DNA of 64,000 nt. It comes from Roseicitreum antarcticum (GTDB lineage: Bacteria; Pseudomonadota; Alphaproteobacteria; Rhodobacterales; Rhodobacteraceae). Every line of letters begins with the position of its first letter. Positions within the stretch are counted from its first letter, which is position 1. The DNA lies in NCBI RefSeq assembly GCF_014681765.1, contig NZ_CP061502.1, positions 186,001 through 250,000 on the forward strand. Direction: 5' to 3'. The translations under genes and the position numbers were made by a program. Under the pieces are notes generated by a model. It worked only from the letters and a program-made list of their open reading frames with translations. It made no database searches and had not been told where the DNA came from. This document shows positions 1 to 9,004 of this stretch, piece by piece.

Positions 1-1353
1 CTGAATCGACACGTCGAGCGCTGATACGGCCTCATCACAGATGATCATTTCCGGGTTGAGCGCGAGGGCGCGCGCAATGGCGATGCGCTGGCGTTGTCCG
101 CCGGAAAACTGGTGGGGAAAGCGCGTGGCGTGGTCGGCGGTCAGGCCGACCTGTTCGAGCAGCGCCACCACCCGGTCGCGCCAGTGGCGGCGTTCCACGA
201 TGCCGGGGTGAATAGCCCATGCTTCGGACACCAGTTCATGCACTGACATGCGCGGATTCAACGATTGTGTGGGGTCCTGAAACACCATCTGCATCTGGCG
301 GCGCAGGCCCGTCATGTCGCGGCGCGACATGGTCAGAAGGTTGTCGCCTTTCCACAATACCTGACCGTGCGTGGCGTCTTCCAGCCGCAGCACAAGGCGG
401 GCGACCGTGGATTTGCCCGACCCGCTTTCGCCCACGATGGCCAGTGTTTCGCCTTTCATCAGGTCAAAACTGATCCCTTTCAGCGCATCAAAACCCCCGT
501 AGGATTTGGCGAGGTCACGACACGACAGGAGCGGTTCGCTGGCGGTACTTGGCTGGCGCAGTGCGCCTTTGCCGGGCGCAGCTGCGACCAGCTTACGGGT
601 GTAGGGATGGCCGGGGGTGTGATAGATGGCGTGCGGCGTGCCGCTTTCGACGATCTTGCCCTTCTCCATCACCACCACCCGGTCGGCCACGTCGGCCACC
701 ACACCCAGATCATGCGTGATCAGAACCAAACCCATGCCGGTTTCGGCTTGCAGGTCTTCCAGCAGGGTCAGAACTTCGGCCTGCACTGTTACATCCAGCG
801 CGGTGGTTGGTTCATCGGCGATCAGTACATCGGGCTTGAGCGCCAGCGCCATGGCAATCATCAAACGCTGACGCTGGCCACCCGAAAACTGGTGGGGATA
901 TTTCCGCAGCGCCTGGTCCGGCTCGGGGATGCCCACGCGTTTCACGAGGTCATGCGCGCGTGCCCATGCCTCGGATGCGGGTCGGTCATGTGCGGTCATG
1001 GATTCGGCGATCTGCCACCCGACGGTATAGACCGGGTTGAAGTGGCTCAACGGGTCCTGAAAGATCATGGCGATCCGCTTTCCATTGAGCGCGCGGCGGC
1101 GTTCGTTGGACAAGGTCAGCAGATCCTGACCATCGAACCAGATTTCCCCTTGGGTGATTTCGCCGGGGGGGCAGTCGATCAGGTTCATGATGGCCGCAGA
1201 GGATACGGATTTCCCCGAACCGGATTCGCCCAGAATGGCAAGCGTTTCGCCCCGGTCCAGATGCCATGACACGTTGTCGACGGCCTGTACCGGACCTTGC
1301 GCGGTATGAAAGCGCACTGACAGGTTGCACACTTCCAGAAGATGCTCAGGCAT
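1..1353 (-). CDS. Double-ATPase peptide/opine ABC transporter protein (partial, C-terminus off window)
   Basis: Energises a Dpp/Opp-type importer. No stop codon from the ATG at 1353 down to base 1, giving 451 residues. Two complete nucleotide-binding domains are fused: Walker A GESGSGKS at about 42-49 and again at about 308-315, and the signature FSGGQRQR at about 156-163 and 416-423. The second Walker B (IICDEA) is reached before the edge, so about 100 residues are missing. DppD and DppF are usually separate; the fused form is common in Rhodobacterales and Rhizobiales. The start overlaps the upstream permease gene by 8 bp, so it is the last visible gene of a minus-strand operon with the genes up to 4755. 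Confidence 0.93.
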   Translation of the reverse strand, partial: MPEHLLEVCNLSVRFHTAQGPVQAVDNVSWHLDRGETLAILGESGSGKSVSSAAIMNLIDCPPGEITQGEIWFDGQDLLTLSNERRRALNGKRIAMIFQDPLSHFNPVYTVGWQIAESMTAHDRPASEAWARAHDLVKRVGIPEPDQALRKYPHQFSGGQRQRLMIAMALALKPDVLIADEPTTALDVTVQAEVLTLLEDLQAETGMGLVLITHDLGVVADVADRVVVMEKGKIVESGTPHAIYHTPGHPYTRKLVAAAPGKGALRQPSTASEPLLSCRDLAKSYGGFDALKGISFDLMKGETLAIVGESGSGKSTVARLVLRLEDATHGQVLWKGDNLLTMSRRDMTGLRRQMQMVFQDPTQSLNPRMSVHELVSEAWAIHPGIVERRHWRDRVVALLEQVGLTADHATRFPHQFSGGQRQRIAIARALALNPEMIICDEAVSALDVSIQ

Positions 1354-2272
1354 TGCGCTTCTCCATTTCCAGGCGCCAGCGTTGGGTGGGGTCGAGGGCG
1401 ACGCGCATCCATGATGACAGCAGGTTCAGCGACATGGTTGTGAGGATGATCGCAAGCCCCGGCCAGAAAGCCAGCCACCATGCCGAGGTCAGGTAAGCCC
1501 GCCCCTGACTGACCATCAGGCCCCATGTGATTTCAGGGGGCTGAATGCCGATGCCCAGGAACGACAGCGCGCTTTCGGCCAGCATGACAAAGGCGAAATC
1601 AAGCGTGGCGATGGTGATCAGCGTGGGCAGCGTAACGGGCAGGATATGTTTGAAGATGATCCGCCTGCGCGACGCGCCCATGACCTGCGCGGCCTGAACG
1701 AACATGCGTTCACGCACTTCCAGCACCTCGGCGCGGGTGGTCCGCAGATACACCGGGATACGGGTGATCGCCAGTACAAGGACAAGGTTGGCGACCGATG
1801 GTTCCAGAATATACAAGACGATGACGGCCAGCAGCAACGAGGGGAACGACATGATCACATCGGCCAGCCGCAAGATGACCTCTGCCCAGATGCGCCCGGC
1901 ATAGCCCGCCAGAAGCCCCAGAAACGTGCCGATCGCCAGTGAACAGACAACTGCACCGGCCGCGATCATCAAGGTGTTCTGCGCGGCGACCACGATGCGC
2001 GCCAGGAGCGGACGCCCCAGTGCGTCGCCGCCAAGGATATAGAGCCAGCCACGATCCAGCGTGAACGGTACGCTGTTGCGGGCGCGCAGGTTCTGACCAC
2101 TTGCCGCATCGGCCAGCAGCATCGGCCCGAACAGCGCGCACAGGATCATCAGGCAAAGAAAGCCGGCGGCGGTGAAGGCAAATTTGTCGGCCCAAAGCAA
2201 CGCCAGCATGCGATGTGACTTTGACCGAACCGGGCGGTGCTGTGTCGATAACTCAGTCATAAGGGCCTTCAC
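1346..2272 (-). CDS. ABC transporter permease, DppC/OppC type
   Basis: Inner-membrane permease (308 aa) of a peptide/opine-type importer. It has a short cytoplasmic N-terminus, a first membrane segment at about 30-52, and the binding-protein-dependent transport fold with the coupling-helix region (EVLEVRERMFVQAAQVMGAS) that docks on the ATPase. The C-terminal motif ESALSFLGIGIQPPEITWG is typical of DppC. It overlaps the DppB-like gene by 4 bp (ATGA) and the ATPase gene by 8 bp, so translation is likely coupled. Transported substrate unknown. Confidence 0.94.
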   Translation of the reverse strand: MKALMTELSTQHRPVRSKSHRMLALLWADKFAFTAAGFLCLMILCALFGPMLLADAASGQNLRARNSVPFTLDRGWLYILGGDALGRPLLARIVVAAQNTLMIAAGAVVCSLAIGTFLGLLAGYAGRIWAEVILRLADVIMSFPSLLLAVIVLYILEPSVANLVLVLAITRIPVYLRTTRAEVLEVRERMFVQAAQVMGASRRRIIFKHILPVTLPTLITIATLDFAFVMLAESALSFLGIGIQPPEITWGLMVSQGRAYLTSAWWLAFWPGLAIILTTMSLNLLSSWMRVALDPTQRWRLEMEKRNA

Positions 2273-3183
2273 TTCCGGATGCGGGGGTCAAGCAGCGCAT
2301 AGGATAGGTCGATCAACAGATTCATGATGAATATCGCAAGGGCGGTGACCATGATGGCGGCAAGGATCACATTGAAATCGCGCTGCAGAATGGCGTCGAT
2401 CATAAGTTTGCCGACGCCGGGGAAACCGAAGATGGATTCAACCACAACTGCGCCGTTCAACAGGGCGGCGGCCTGATCGCCCATCACGGTGATGACGGGC
2501 AACATGCCGTTGCGCAGGGTATGAACGAAAATGATGCTCTTGCTCTTTACCCCCTTGGCGCGCGCCGTTTTGACATAGGGCGACCCCAGCGCGCTGAGCA
2601 TCGACCCCCGGACCACCTGCAAGATCAACCCGAAAGGGCGGATGAACAGCACCGCGACCGGCATGATCCAATGCCATATCGTGCCGGTGCCGGATGTGGG
2701 CAGCCATCCAAGTTGCAGCGAAAACAGCACAATCGCCAATATCGCGACCCAGAAATCAGGTGCGGATGCGCCGACAAGGCTGAGCAATGAGGCGAAACGG
2801 TCGAACTTGCTGCCGACGGTGAAGGCGGCGACGGAGCCTACAAAGATGGCGGCGACTGCAACCAGTGACATGGTGATCAGGGCAAGTTGCAAGGTCCAGA
2901 CGAAGGCTTCCAGCACAATGTCGAGTGCGGGGCGGGCGCGTCGCAGGCTTTCACCGAAATCGCCGCGTGCCAGATCGGCCATGTAATTGCCGAACTGCAC
3001 CACAATAGGGTCGTTCAGCCCGTGAAGCGCGCGAAAGTTCTGCCGCATTTCTTCGGAGGCATCGACCGGCAGAAACAGCGCTGCCGGGTCCCCCGTCAAG
3101 CGGGACAGAAAAAAGACAAGGACGACCAGCCCCAAAAGCGAAATCAGGCTGGTCAGAGCCCGTTGTCCGATCTGTTGTTTCAT
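2269..3183 (-). CDS. ABC transporter permease, DppB/OppB type
   Basis: Second permease (304 aa) of the same importer. The N-terminus (first membrane helix followed by a periplasmic loop with TGDPAALFLP) is the DppB signature, and the C-terminal half carries the coupling loop (YVKTARAKGV) and the ending NLLIDLSYALLDPRIRK typical of the family. It follows the binding-protein gene after a 69-bp gap containing a strong stem-loop, and overlaps the next permease gene by 4 bp. Confidence 0.94.
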   Translation of the reverse strand: MKQQIGQRALTSLISLLGLVVLVFFLSRLTGDPAALFLPVDASEEMRQNFRALHGLNDPIVVQFGNYMADLARGDFGESLRRARPALDIVLEAFVWTLQLALITMSLVAVAAIFVGSVAAFTVGSKFDRFASLLSLVGASAPDFWVAILAIVLFSLQLGWLPTSGTGTIWHWIMPVAVLFIRPFGLILQVVRGSMLSALGSPYVKTARAKGVKSKSIIFVHTLRNGMLPVITVMGDQAAALLNGAVVVESIFGFPGVGKLMIDAILQRDFNVILAAIMVTALAIFIMNLLIDLSYALLDPRIRK

Positions 3184-3204
3184 GCGTTCCTCCGCCAGTT
3201 ATGC

Positions 3205-3236
3205 GTGCTGCGCAAAGGATGCCCCTTGCGCAGCAC
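3205..3236 (-). terminator. Intercistronic stem-loop after binding-protein gene
   Basis: Perfect 11-bp inverted repeat (GTGCTGCGCAA / TTGCGCAGCAC) with a 10-base loop in the 69-bp gap between the binding-protein and permease genes. No T-run follows on the minus strand, so it is more likely a partial terminator or mRNA-stabilising hairpin than a full stop. Confidence 0.7.
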
Positions 3237-3252
3237 GATGGGTGCTAGACGA

Positions 3253-4755
3253 TCACTCCAACCCAATTTCGGACAGCTGCAGCGAGCTGTTTGTGGCGAT
3301 TGTCGGGGTAAAGCTGATGCTTTCGCTGACACGGGCAAACCCGACCATATGGAACAGCAGCACATCAGACACGATCTCATCATGCAACAGCGCGAAGAGT
3401 TCGGACCAAAGAGCTTCGCGTTCATCGCCGGTGGCTGCGGTGGCCTGATCGATCAGCGCATCAACACGCTCATCATAGACCCCTGATTGCCGACCTTCCG
3501 AATGGTATTTGAAATACATCGAAAACACCGGATCGCCGCGCGAGTTGTCGTGTTGCGCGCCGATCAGGTAGGGCGTGCCTTCGACGTAGGGGCGCGAGTA
3601 GAATTGCTCGTGCTCGGCCACCTCGACCATTTGCAGCTTTGCGTTGAAACCGGCTTCGGTCAGCATGGCGGTGATCGCTTCATAGAGTTCGGTTGCGCCG
3701 GGGAAGTTGCCGATGCGTCCGACGACCATGAATTCGGTGTCTACCGCAACGCCATCGGCTTTGGCTTCGGCCAGCAGCGCGCGTGCCCCTTCGGGATCAT
3801 AATCGACGGTCGTCAGGTCGCCGTTCCAGCCCAGTGTGGTGGGTGGTACCACCGCAACGGCGGGGATGGACCCGTCCGGCAAGATCGTCCCGATGAACGC
3901 TTCGCGGTCGATGGCCATGTTCAACGCTTGCCGCACCCGGACATCGCCAAAAGGCGCTGTCATCTGGTCGATACGCAGATAGGTGGTTTCAGAGTTCGGA
4001 TACGAGAAGTCGGTTGCCGGGTTTGTCGCTTCCAGGGCCGAGATTGAAGGTGCGATATGCGCCTCGCCGGTCTGAACCATAGCGGCCCGCACCGAAGGCT
4101 CTGAGCGGAATACATAGGTTGCAGCGCTGACGTCGGACGCTTCGCCCCAGTAATCGTCGCGGCGTTCCAGCCGGATGCTTTGCCCGACATTCCATTCGGT
4201 CAGCTGGTAGGGGCCCGTGCCGATTGGGTCACGGGTGAATTCCATGCTGGTTTCCGACGGCACAATCGTCAACAACGTCATCAGCAAAGGCATGATGGGC
4301 TGTGCAGGGTCGGTGCGGATGTCTAGTGTCAGGTCATCCACTGCAGTAAGCTGCATGTCGATGCCTTCATAATAGCGCGAAATCTCGCAGCTGTTGGCAT
4401 CGGATTGCGTGCGCTCGAATGAATGCACCACATCGCCTGCGTCAAAGGCTGTCCCGTCCGAGAATGTCACGCCATCGCGCAGCATGAAGCGCCAGGTGTT
4501 TTCGTCAACCAGCTCCCAGCTTTCGGCCAGTCGGGGCATGACGCCGCCATCGCCGCGCACATCAAGTTCCGTCAGCGTTTCCGAGATGTTTTGGAGCACG
4601 ACCCGCCCGATGTTCGAGCGTGTTGCCATGCAGGGGTCGATCAGGTCCAGCTCTTCGCTGAGCACAATGGTAACTTCGCTGTCTTGCGCCATCGCCGGTC
4701 CGGCCATGGCGGCAGCGGCGAGCAGCGTTGCCGCCAGATACTTTCCTCGTTTCAT
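3253..4755 (-). CDS. Peptide/opine ABC transporter substrate-binding protein (SBP_bac_5 family)
   Basis: Periplasmic receptor (500 aa) for the importer encoded downstream. The ATG at 4755 is chosen because it is preceded by AGGGAGGG and opens a clear signal peptide (MKRGKYLAATLLAAAAMAGPAMAQ); an upstream in-frame ATG at 4995 would add 80 residues of non-secretory, AT-rich sequence. Family features: DENTWRFMLRDGVTFSDGT at about 90-110 and RVRQALNMAIDREAF about 260 residues into the protein. First gene of its operon, divergent from the sialidase-fold gene, so its ligand may feed that cluster. This is inference from position only. Confidence 0.93.
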   Translation of the reverse strand: MKRGKYLAATLLAAAAMAGPAMAQDSEVTIVLSEELDLIDPCMATRSNIGRVVLQNISETLTELDVRGDGGVMPRLAESWELVDENTWRFMLRDGVTFSDGTAFDAGDVVHSFERTQSDANSCEISRYYEGIDMQLTAVDDLTLDIRTDPAQPIMPLLMTLLTIVPSETSMEFTRDPIGTGPYQLTEWNVGQSIRLERRDDYWGEASDVSAATYVFRSEPSVRAAMVQTGEAHIAPSISALEATNPATDFSYPNSETTYLRIDQMTAPFGDVRVRQALNMAIDREAFIGTILPDGSIPAVAVVPPTTLGWNGDLTTVDYDPEGARALLAEAKADGVAVDTEFMVVGRIGNFPGATELYEAITAMLTEAGFNAKLQMVEVAEHEQFYSRPYVEGTPYLIGAQHDNSRGDPVFSMYFKYHSEGRQSGVYDERVDALIDQATAATGDEREALWSELFALLHDEIVSDVLLFHMVGFARVSESISFTPTIATNSSLQLSEIGLE

Positions 4756-4883
4756 TCTACCCTCCCTGGGATCCAATGTCGCGCCATGCGAATTATCCGC
4801 AAGGCCGAAATGAACGCTATCCCCTGCCCGCTGCGGCCAATGCCGATCGCGCAATATACAGGCGACAGTACGACCATATTGGT

Positions 4884-5009
4884 AAACTTGCAAACAACTG
4901 TCAAACCGTTTCTTTAAGGCAGAAAATATCTTTATAAATCGGGTTTCTCCAAGTTGATTGGAGGTTTCTGGCGATATGAACCTGGCAGGATACAATTTTG
5001 TATTGACAA
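4884..5009. promoter_or_regulatory. Divergent control region with operator-like palindromes
   Basis: AT-rich stretch between the binding-protein gene (minus) and the sialidase-fold gene (plus). It holds AAACTTGCAAA (4884-4894), running into GCAAACAAC (4890-4898), and two overlapping inverted repeats: ATACAA-TT-TTGTAT (4990-5003) and TTGT-ATTG-ACAA (4998-5009). The last is of the TTGT/ACAA type often bound by FCD-GntR proteins, and such a regulator is encoded at 8263. Both AAACTTGYAAA and GCAAACAAC recur in the other divergent promoter at 10088-10129. Function is inferred. Confidence 0.4.
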
Positions 5010-5053
5010 ATTTACGACTGATGCGGCACCTTTGGCAAACACTGACATGGGGA

Positions 5054-6259
5054 ATGAACGTGCTGACACCAGATCAGATTGCCAAACAGATGATGGGTGC
5101 GCTGGCGCCATTTGGTGCGCATGCCGGGGCGATCCTGGCCGCGCCGACAGTCCAGAACCATGCGGCATTCCTTGCGCGCTGGTCCGATGGCGCGTTGATC
5201 TGCGCATGGTTTGGTGGTTCGCTTGAAGGCAAATCCGATATTTCAATCCACGCGGCGATCCTGGATGAGGGCGCAGCGCGCTGGTCTGCCCCGTCGCGCA
5301 TGACGGATCTTCCGGACCGGTCCGAGCAGAACCCCGTGCTGCATGTCATGCCGGGCGGGCAGGGGTATTTGTTCAACACGGCGCAGCCTGCGGGCAATCA
5401 GGATCAGTCGCGGGTTTTCATGCGCCGGGTAACCCGTGACGGCGACAGTCTGATCGCCGGCCCGGCGCGTGACATCGGCTTGCCGGATGGCACCTTCATC
5501 CGCGCGCCGCTGACCATTCGCGACGATGGCGCGTGGATGCTGCCGCTGTTTCTGTGCAACCCGCGCGAAGGGTATCGGTGGACCGGCGCGCATGACAGCG
5601 CGGCGATGGCCGTATCGGAGGATGCGGGTGAGACGTGGTCTGTCACTCATGTACCTGGATCGGCCGGGGCGGTGCATATGACGCCGATCGCATTGGGGCA
5701 GGAGCGCATGGCTGCGTTCTACCGCAGGCGGCAGGCCGATTTCGTGCACCGCAGTGAAAGCCATGATGGTGGCCGAAGCTGGTCTGCACCCGTGCCAACC
5801 GATGTGCCCAACAACAATTCATCCATCGGGGTCGTGCGATTGGATAATGGTCTGTTGGCGATGGTCTGCAATCCGATGTCGGCGGCACAATCCACCGCGC
5901 GCCGCCAGTCGCTGTATGATGAGTTGGAAGGGGATGACACGCGCCCCGACGCGACGGACGGTTGCGCGCCGATCTGGGGGGTCGAACGCGGGCCCTTGTC
6001 GTTGTGCCTGTCGGCGGATGGCGGGCGCAGTTTTCCCTTCCGGCATATTGTCGAGGATAGTCCCGGCACCTGCCTGACCAACGACTCGCTGGATGGGAAC
6101 AACAAGGAATTGTCCTACCCGATGATCCTGCCTCGGGCGGATGGCGGGTTGGAGGTTGCTTATACGTTGTATCGCCGCGCCATCCGGCATGTACGCCTGT
6201 CGCCAGATTGGATGCGCAGGATCTGCGCCGAGGCCATGTTGAAAGGAGCCCCCCAATGA
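5054..6259 (+). CDS. Sialidase-fold (BNR/Asp-box) family protein, cytoplasmic
   Basis: Six-bladed beta-propeller protein of the bacterial sialidase-like (BNR_2) family, about 401 aa. Three Asp boxes are visible: SEDAGETW at about 188, SHDGGRSW at about 236 and SADGGRSF at about 320. There is no signal peptide, so it acts in the cytoplasm, unlike classic sialidases. Start: the ATG at 5054 (or GTG at 5060, which has GGGGA at better spacing) is preferred over upstream ATGs because 4958-5050 is AT-rich and holds operator-like palindromes. The stop overlaps the next start by ATGA. The real substrate may be an unsaturated or deoxy sugar acid rather than sialic acid; this is inference from the cluster. 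Confidence 0.82.
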   Translation: MNVLTPDQIAKQMMGALAPFGAHAGAILAAPTVQNHAAFLARWSDGALICAWFGGSLEGKSDISIHAAILDEGAARWSAPSRMTDLPDRSEQNPVLHVMPGGQGYLFNTAQPAGNQDQSRVFMRRVTRDGDSLIAGPARDIGLPDGTFIRAPLTIRDDGAWMLPLFLCNPREGYRWTGAHDSAAMAVSEDAGETWSVTHVPGSAGAVHMTPIALGQERMAAFYRRRQADFVHRSESHDGGRSWSAPVPTDVPNNNSSIGVVRLDNGLLAMVCNPMSAAQSTARRQSLYDELEGDDTRPDATDGCAPIWGVERGPLSLCLSADGGRSFPFRHIVEDSPGTCLTNDSLDGNNKELSYPMILPRADGGLEVAYTLYRRAIRHVRLSPDWMRRICAEAMLKGAPQ

Positions 6260-7377
6260 ATGCCATGGACACACCGCTTTGCCTGCACCAGCCGCGGCGG
6301 GTCGAGATTGGGCGCGGTGCCGTGGCCCGCGTGGGTGCTTTTGCGGAAGGTGCTGTGCGGTGCCTTGTCATCGCAAGCGGCCCCACTGCCCAATATGTCG
6401 ACCGGCTATGCCTGCCCGGTCATGTCGAGGTGATAGATTCCGTCCCGCCAGAGCCCGACCTGCCCGCTTTTGATGCCGTGCTGGAAGTTGCGCGGCGCGT
6501 GCAACCTGATCTGGTGGTGGGGCTTGGCGGCGGGTCCGTCATGGATGTCGCCAAGCTGGTGGCCGCGCTTTGGGATGGGACGCAGGCGCTGTTGGATGTT
6601 ACCGGACCAAACCGCGTCGCCGGGCGACGCACACGGCTTGCCCAAGTTGCGACCACTGCCGGTACCGGGTCCGAGGCCGGGACACGCGCGCTGCTGACTG
6701 ACCCCGATACACATGCCAAGATCGCGGTGGAAAGCCCGCATCTGCTGGCCGATCTGGCCGTTCTGGACCCGGAGCTGACGTTTTCCGTGCCACCCGCCGT
6801 GACGGCCGCGACCGGGGTAGATGCCATGGCGCATTGTGTCGAGGCATTCACGAATATCCGCGCACATGCCTTGATCGACGGGTATGCGCGGTTGGGGATT
6901 GACCTTGTCGGGCGCTATCTGGCCCGCGCGGTCGCTGACGGGCAGGACGGTGAGGCGCGCGCGGGAATGATGCTTGCGTCCTATTATGGTGGGCTTTGTC
7001 TTGGGCCGGTCAACACCGCCGCAGGCCACGCCTTGGCGTATCCGCTGGGCACGCGGTTGAAGTTGCCGCATGGCCTGGCCAATGCGATCATCTTTCCGCA
7101 TGTCCTTGCCTTCAACGAATCCGCCAGCCCGGAAAAAACCGCCGAGGTTGCGCGCGCCCTTGGCCTGCCTGGTGGCGGCGCGGCCCGGCTGCTTGACGCG
7201 GCACACGGTTTCTGCGCGGGTCTGGGGCTGGAGATGCGGCTGTCCCAGCATGGGGCGCAGGCCACCGATTACGCGCTATGGGCGCAAGAGGCCCATGCCA
7301 TTCGGCGGCTGATGGATAACAACCCGCGCGACATGTCGGTGGCGCAGGTCGTCGAGATTTATACCGCTGCCCATTGA
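6256..7377 (+). CDS. Iron-containing alcohol dehydrogenase
   Basis: NAD(P)-dependent, metal-dependent alcohol dehydrogenase (373 aa, Fe-ADH superfamily). Visible motifs: GGGSVMDVAK at 91-100 (nucleotide pyrophosphate binding), TTAGTGSE at 133-140, and a full metal-ligand set D189, H193, H258 and H272. The ATG at 6256 overlaps the sialidase-fold stop and has AGGAG 8 bases upstream; a longer frame from 6208 is not needed. In this operon it probably oxidises a hydroxyl or reduces an aldehyde in acid-sugar breakdown. The exact substrate is not visible. Confidence 0.92.
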   Translation: MNAMDTPLCLHQPRRVEIGRGAVARVGAFAEGAVRCLVIASGPTAQYVDRLCLPGHVEVIDSVPPEPDLPAFDAVLEVARRVQPDLVVGLGGGSVMDVAKLVAALWDGTQALLDVTGPNRVAGRRTRLAQVATTAGTGSEAGTRALLTDPDTHAKIAVESPHLLADLAVLDPELTFSVPPAVTAATGVDAMAHCVEAFTNIRAHALIDGYARLGIDLVGRYLARAVADGQDGEARAGMMLASYYGGLCLGPVNTAAGHALAYPLGTRLKLPHGLANAIIFPHVLAFNESASPEKTAEVARALGLPGGGAARLLDAAHGFCAGLGLEMRLSQHGAQATDYALWAQEAHAIRRLMDNNPRDMSVAQVVEIYTAAH

Positions 7378-7396
7378 GGCATTGAGAGGATTTGCC

Positions 7397-8278
7397 ATGA
7401 CCCCGACTGCCTTTGTGGCACTTGTCACCTGTTTTGACGGTGATGAACGTCTTGATCTGACCGCAACGCGCGCGCAGGTGCGCAGGCAGGTCGCTGCGGG
7501 GAATGCGCTGATGGTCGCTGGCACCAACGGCGATTTCACCGCGCTGACACATGACGAGAAGATCGCGCTGGTCGAGGCCGTGGTGGACGAGAGTGCGGGC
7601 AAGGTTCCGGTCTTTGCCAATGCCGGGATGCCCGCAACCTTTGAGACCGTTCAGCTTGCGCAGGCTTTTGAACGCGCAGGGGTGGATGGAATCGCGGTGA
7701 TAACGCCGTTTTTCATCGCCTGTACCCAAGACGGGCTGGAGCGGCATTTCACCCGCGTGGCGGATGCCGTGCAAACGCCGGTCTACCTGTATGACATTCC
7801 AGCGCGCACGCAGAACCACATTGAGCCGGCAACGGCGCGGCGCCTGGCGGCGCATGGAAACATTGCAGGGATCAAGGACAGCGGCGGTGCGCAGCAAACG
7901 TTGGAAGACTACATGGCCATTGGTCGCGATATGCCCGGGTTCAAGGTGTATTCTGGCCCCGATCATCTGATTTTGTGGGCGCTGGGGCAGGGGGCCGCAG
8001 GGTGCATTTCGGGCCTTGGGAATGTAATGCCAGACACTTTGGCGCAGATCATCGCTGCGCATCGTGCCGGCGACAGCGCAGGGGCCGAGGCGGCGCAGGC
8101 ACGATTCACCGCGTTCAGGACCGAGCTTTATGCGCTGGGATACCCGCCCGCGTTGGTCAAACGCGCGCTCTGGTGCATGGATTCTTCGGTTGGCACCAGC
8201 CGAGGACCTGCGTTGTTGCCAGTCGCCGATCAGGACCAGGCGATCCGCGAGATCCTGCGACGTTACGATTTGTCCTGA
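7397..8278 (+). CDS. Dihydrodipicolinate synthase (DapA/NAL) family lyase
   Basis: Class I (Schiff-base) aldolase or dehydratase of the DapA/N-acetylneuraminate lyase family, 293 aa. The Schiff-base lysine is K160 (IAGIKDSGG) and the catalytic tyrosine Y132 (LYDIPART). The GTTGE-type loop reads GTNGDF (about 42-47). It is the third gene of the sialidase-fold operon and likely cleaves or dehydrates a 2-keto sugar acid; true lysine biosynthesis is unlikely in this context. ATG 7397 is preceded by GAGAGGATTT. The 3' end overlaps the convergent GntR gene by 16 bp. Confidence 0.92.
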   Translation: MTPTAFVALVTCFDGDERLDLTATRAQVRRQVAAGNALMVAGTNGDFTALTHDEKIALVEAVVDESAGKVPVFANAGMPATFETVQLAQAFERAGVDGIAVITPFFIACTQDGLERHFTRVADAVQTPVYLYDIPARTQNHIEPATARRLAAHGNIAGIKDSGGAQQTLEDYMAIGRDMPGFKVYSGPDHLILWALGQGAAGCISGLGNVMPDTLAQIIAAHRAGDSAGAEAAQARFTAFRTELYALGYPPALVKRALWCMDSSVGTSRGPALLPVADQDQAIREILRRYDLS

Positions 8279-8994
8279 AGCGACAGATCCAGCAAGCTGG
8301 CGCCGAACAAGCGGTTGCGTGAATGTTCGATATGAGCATGCATCACCGTCTGGGCGCGGTCAGCATCCTGTTCCTTGATCGCATCGAAAATCGCGCGGTG
8401 TTCGGCAAGCACCTCTTCCAGTGCAGCGGCGCCATCGGACATCAGCGATTCGCCGTGCAGCTTCATGCCGACGTGAATATGCTCGCGCAATGCGCGCAGG
8501 GTTTCGACGAAGTAGGAATTGTTTGACCCGCTGGCGACGGCGACATGAAAAGCAAAATCAGCGTCTTCCCGGTGCATTCGAGAGCCGGTCGCATCGGCCA
8601 GCATGTCAAGCGCGCGCTGCATGTCGCCCAGCACAACCAGATTGCGGCGCTTCGCCGCCATCCCGGCGGCAGCGGATTCGACGGTCAGGCGAAATTCGTA
8701 GCACCGCTGTATGTCCGCGATGGTTTCCACCTTGGCATAGCCCAGCGGGTTTGCCTGTTTCAGCCGGACAAAGTTACCCGCGCCCTGCCGCGAATAGATC
8801 AGCCCTTCTTCGCGCAGCCGTTCAAGGGCCGCGCGCAGGATCGGACGCGAGACGCCGAATTGGACGGACAGATCCGTTTCCGCTGGTAGTTTCTCGTTCG
8901 GGCTGAAATCGCCACGCATGATCCGCGTATGCATCGTGTCATACACCTTTTCGGCAAGGCTGGTTCGCGGACGCGTCTGCGATTGTTCGGTCAT
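8263..8994 (-). CDS. GntR-family regulator with FCD domain
   Basis: DNA-binding repressor of the FadR/FCD subgroup, 243 aa. N-terminal winged helix at about 12-77 (LAEKVYDTMHTRIMRGDF, then the recognition helix region VSRPILRAALERL), followed by an all-helical FCD ligand-binding domain with metal/acid-binding histidines (FHVAVASGSNN region). ATG 8994 is preceded by AGGATAG; the upstream frame extension runs into the kinase gene. It lies downstream of the DUF1537 kinase gene (10-bp gap) and most likely controls the acid-sugar genes at 5054-11214, responding to a sugar-acid ligand. Confidence 0.92.
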   Translation of the reverse strand: MTEQSQTRPRTSLAEKVYDTMHTRIMRGDFSPNEKLPAETDLSVQFGVSRPILRAALERLREEGLIYSRQGAGNFVRLKQANPLGYAKVETIADIQRCYEFRLTVESAAAGMAAKRRNLVVLGDMQRALDMLADATGSRMHREDADFAFHVAVASGSNNSYFVETLRALREHIHVGMKLHGESLMSDGAAALEEVLAEHRAIFDAIKEQDADRAQTVMHAHIEHSRNRLFGASLLDLSLQDKS

Positions 8995-9004
8995 CGGTAC
9001 TATC

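Noticed and set aside
265-1269. 334-aa open frame on the plus strand
   Set aside because: Antisense shadow of the double-ATPase gene: the minus strand encodes two full sets of ABC motifs here, and the plus frame has no ribosome site or recognisable domain.
4756-4995. 80-residue N-terminal extension of the first binding protein
   Set aside because: It would bury the signal peptide; the ATG at 4755 has a strong ribosome site.
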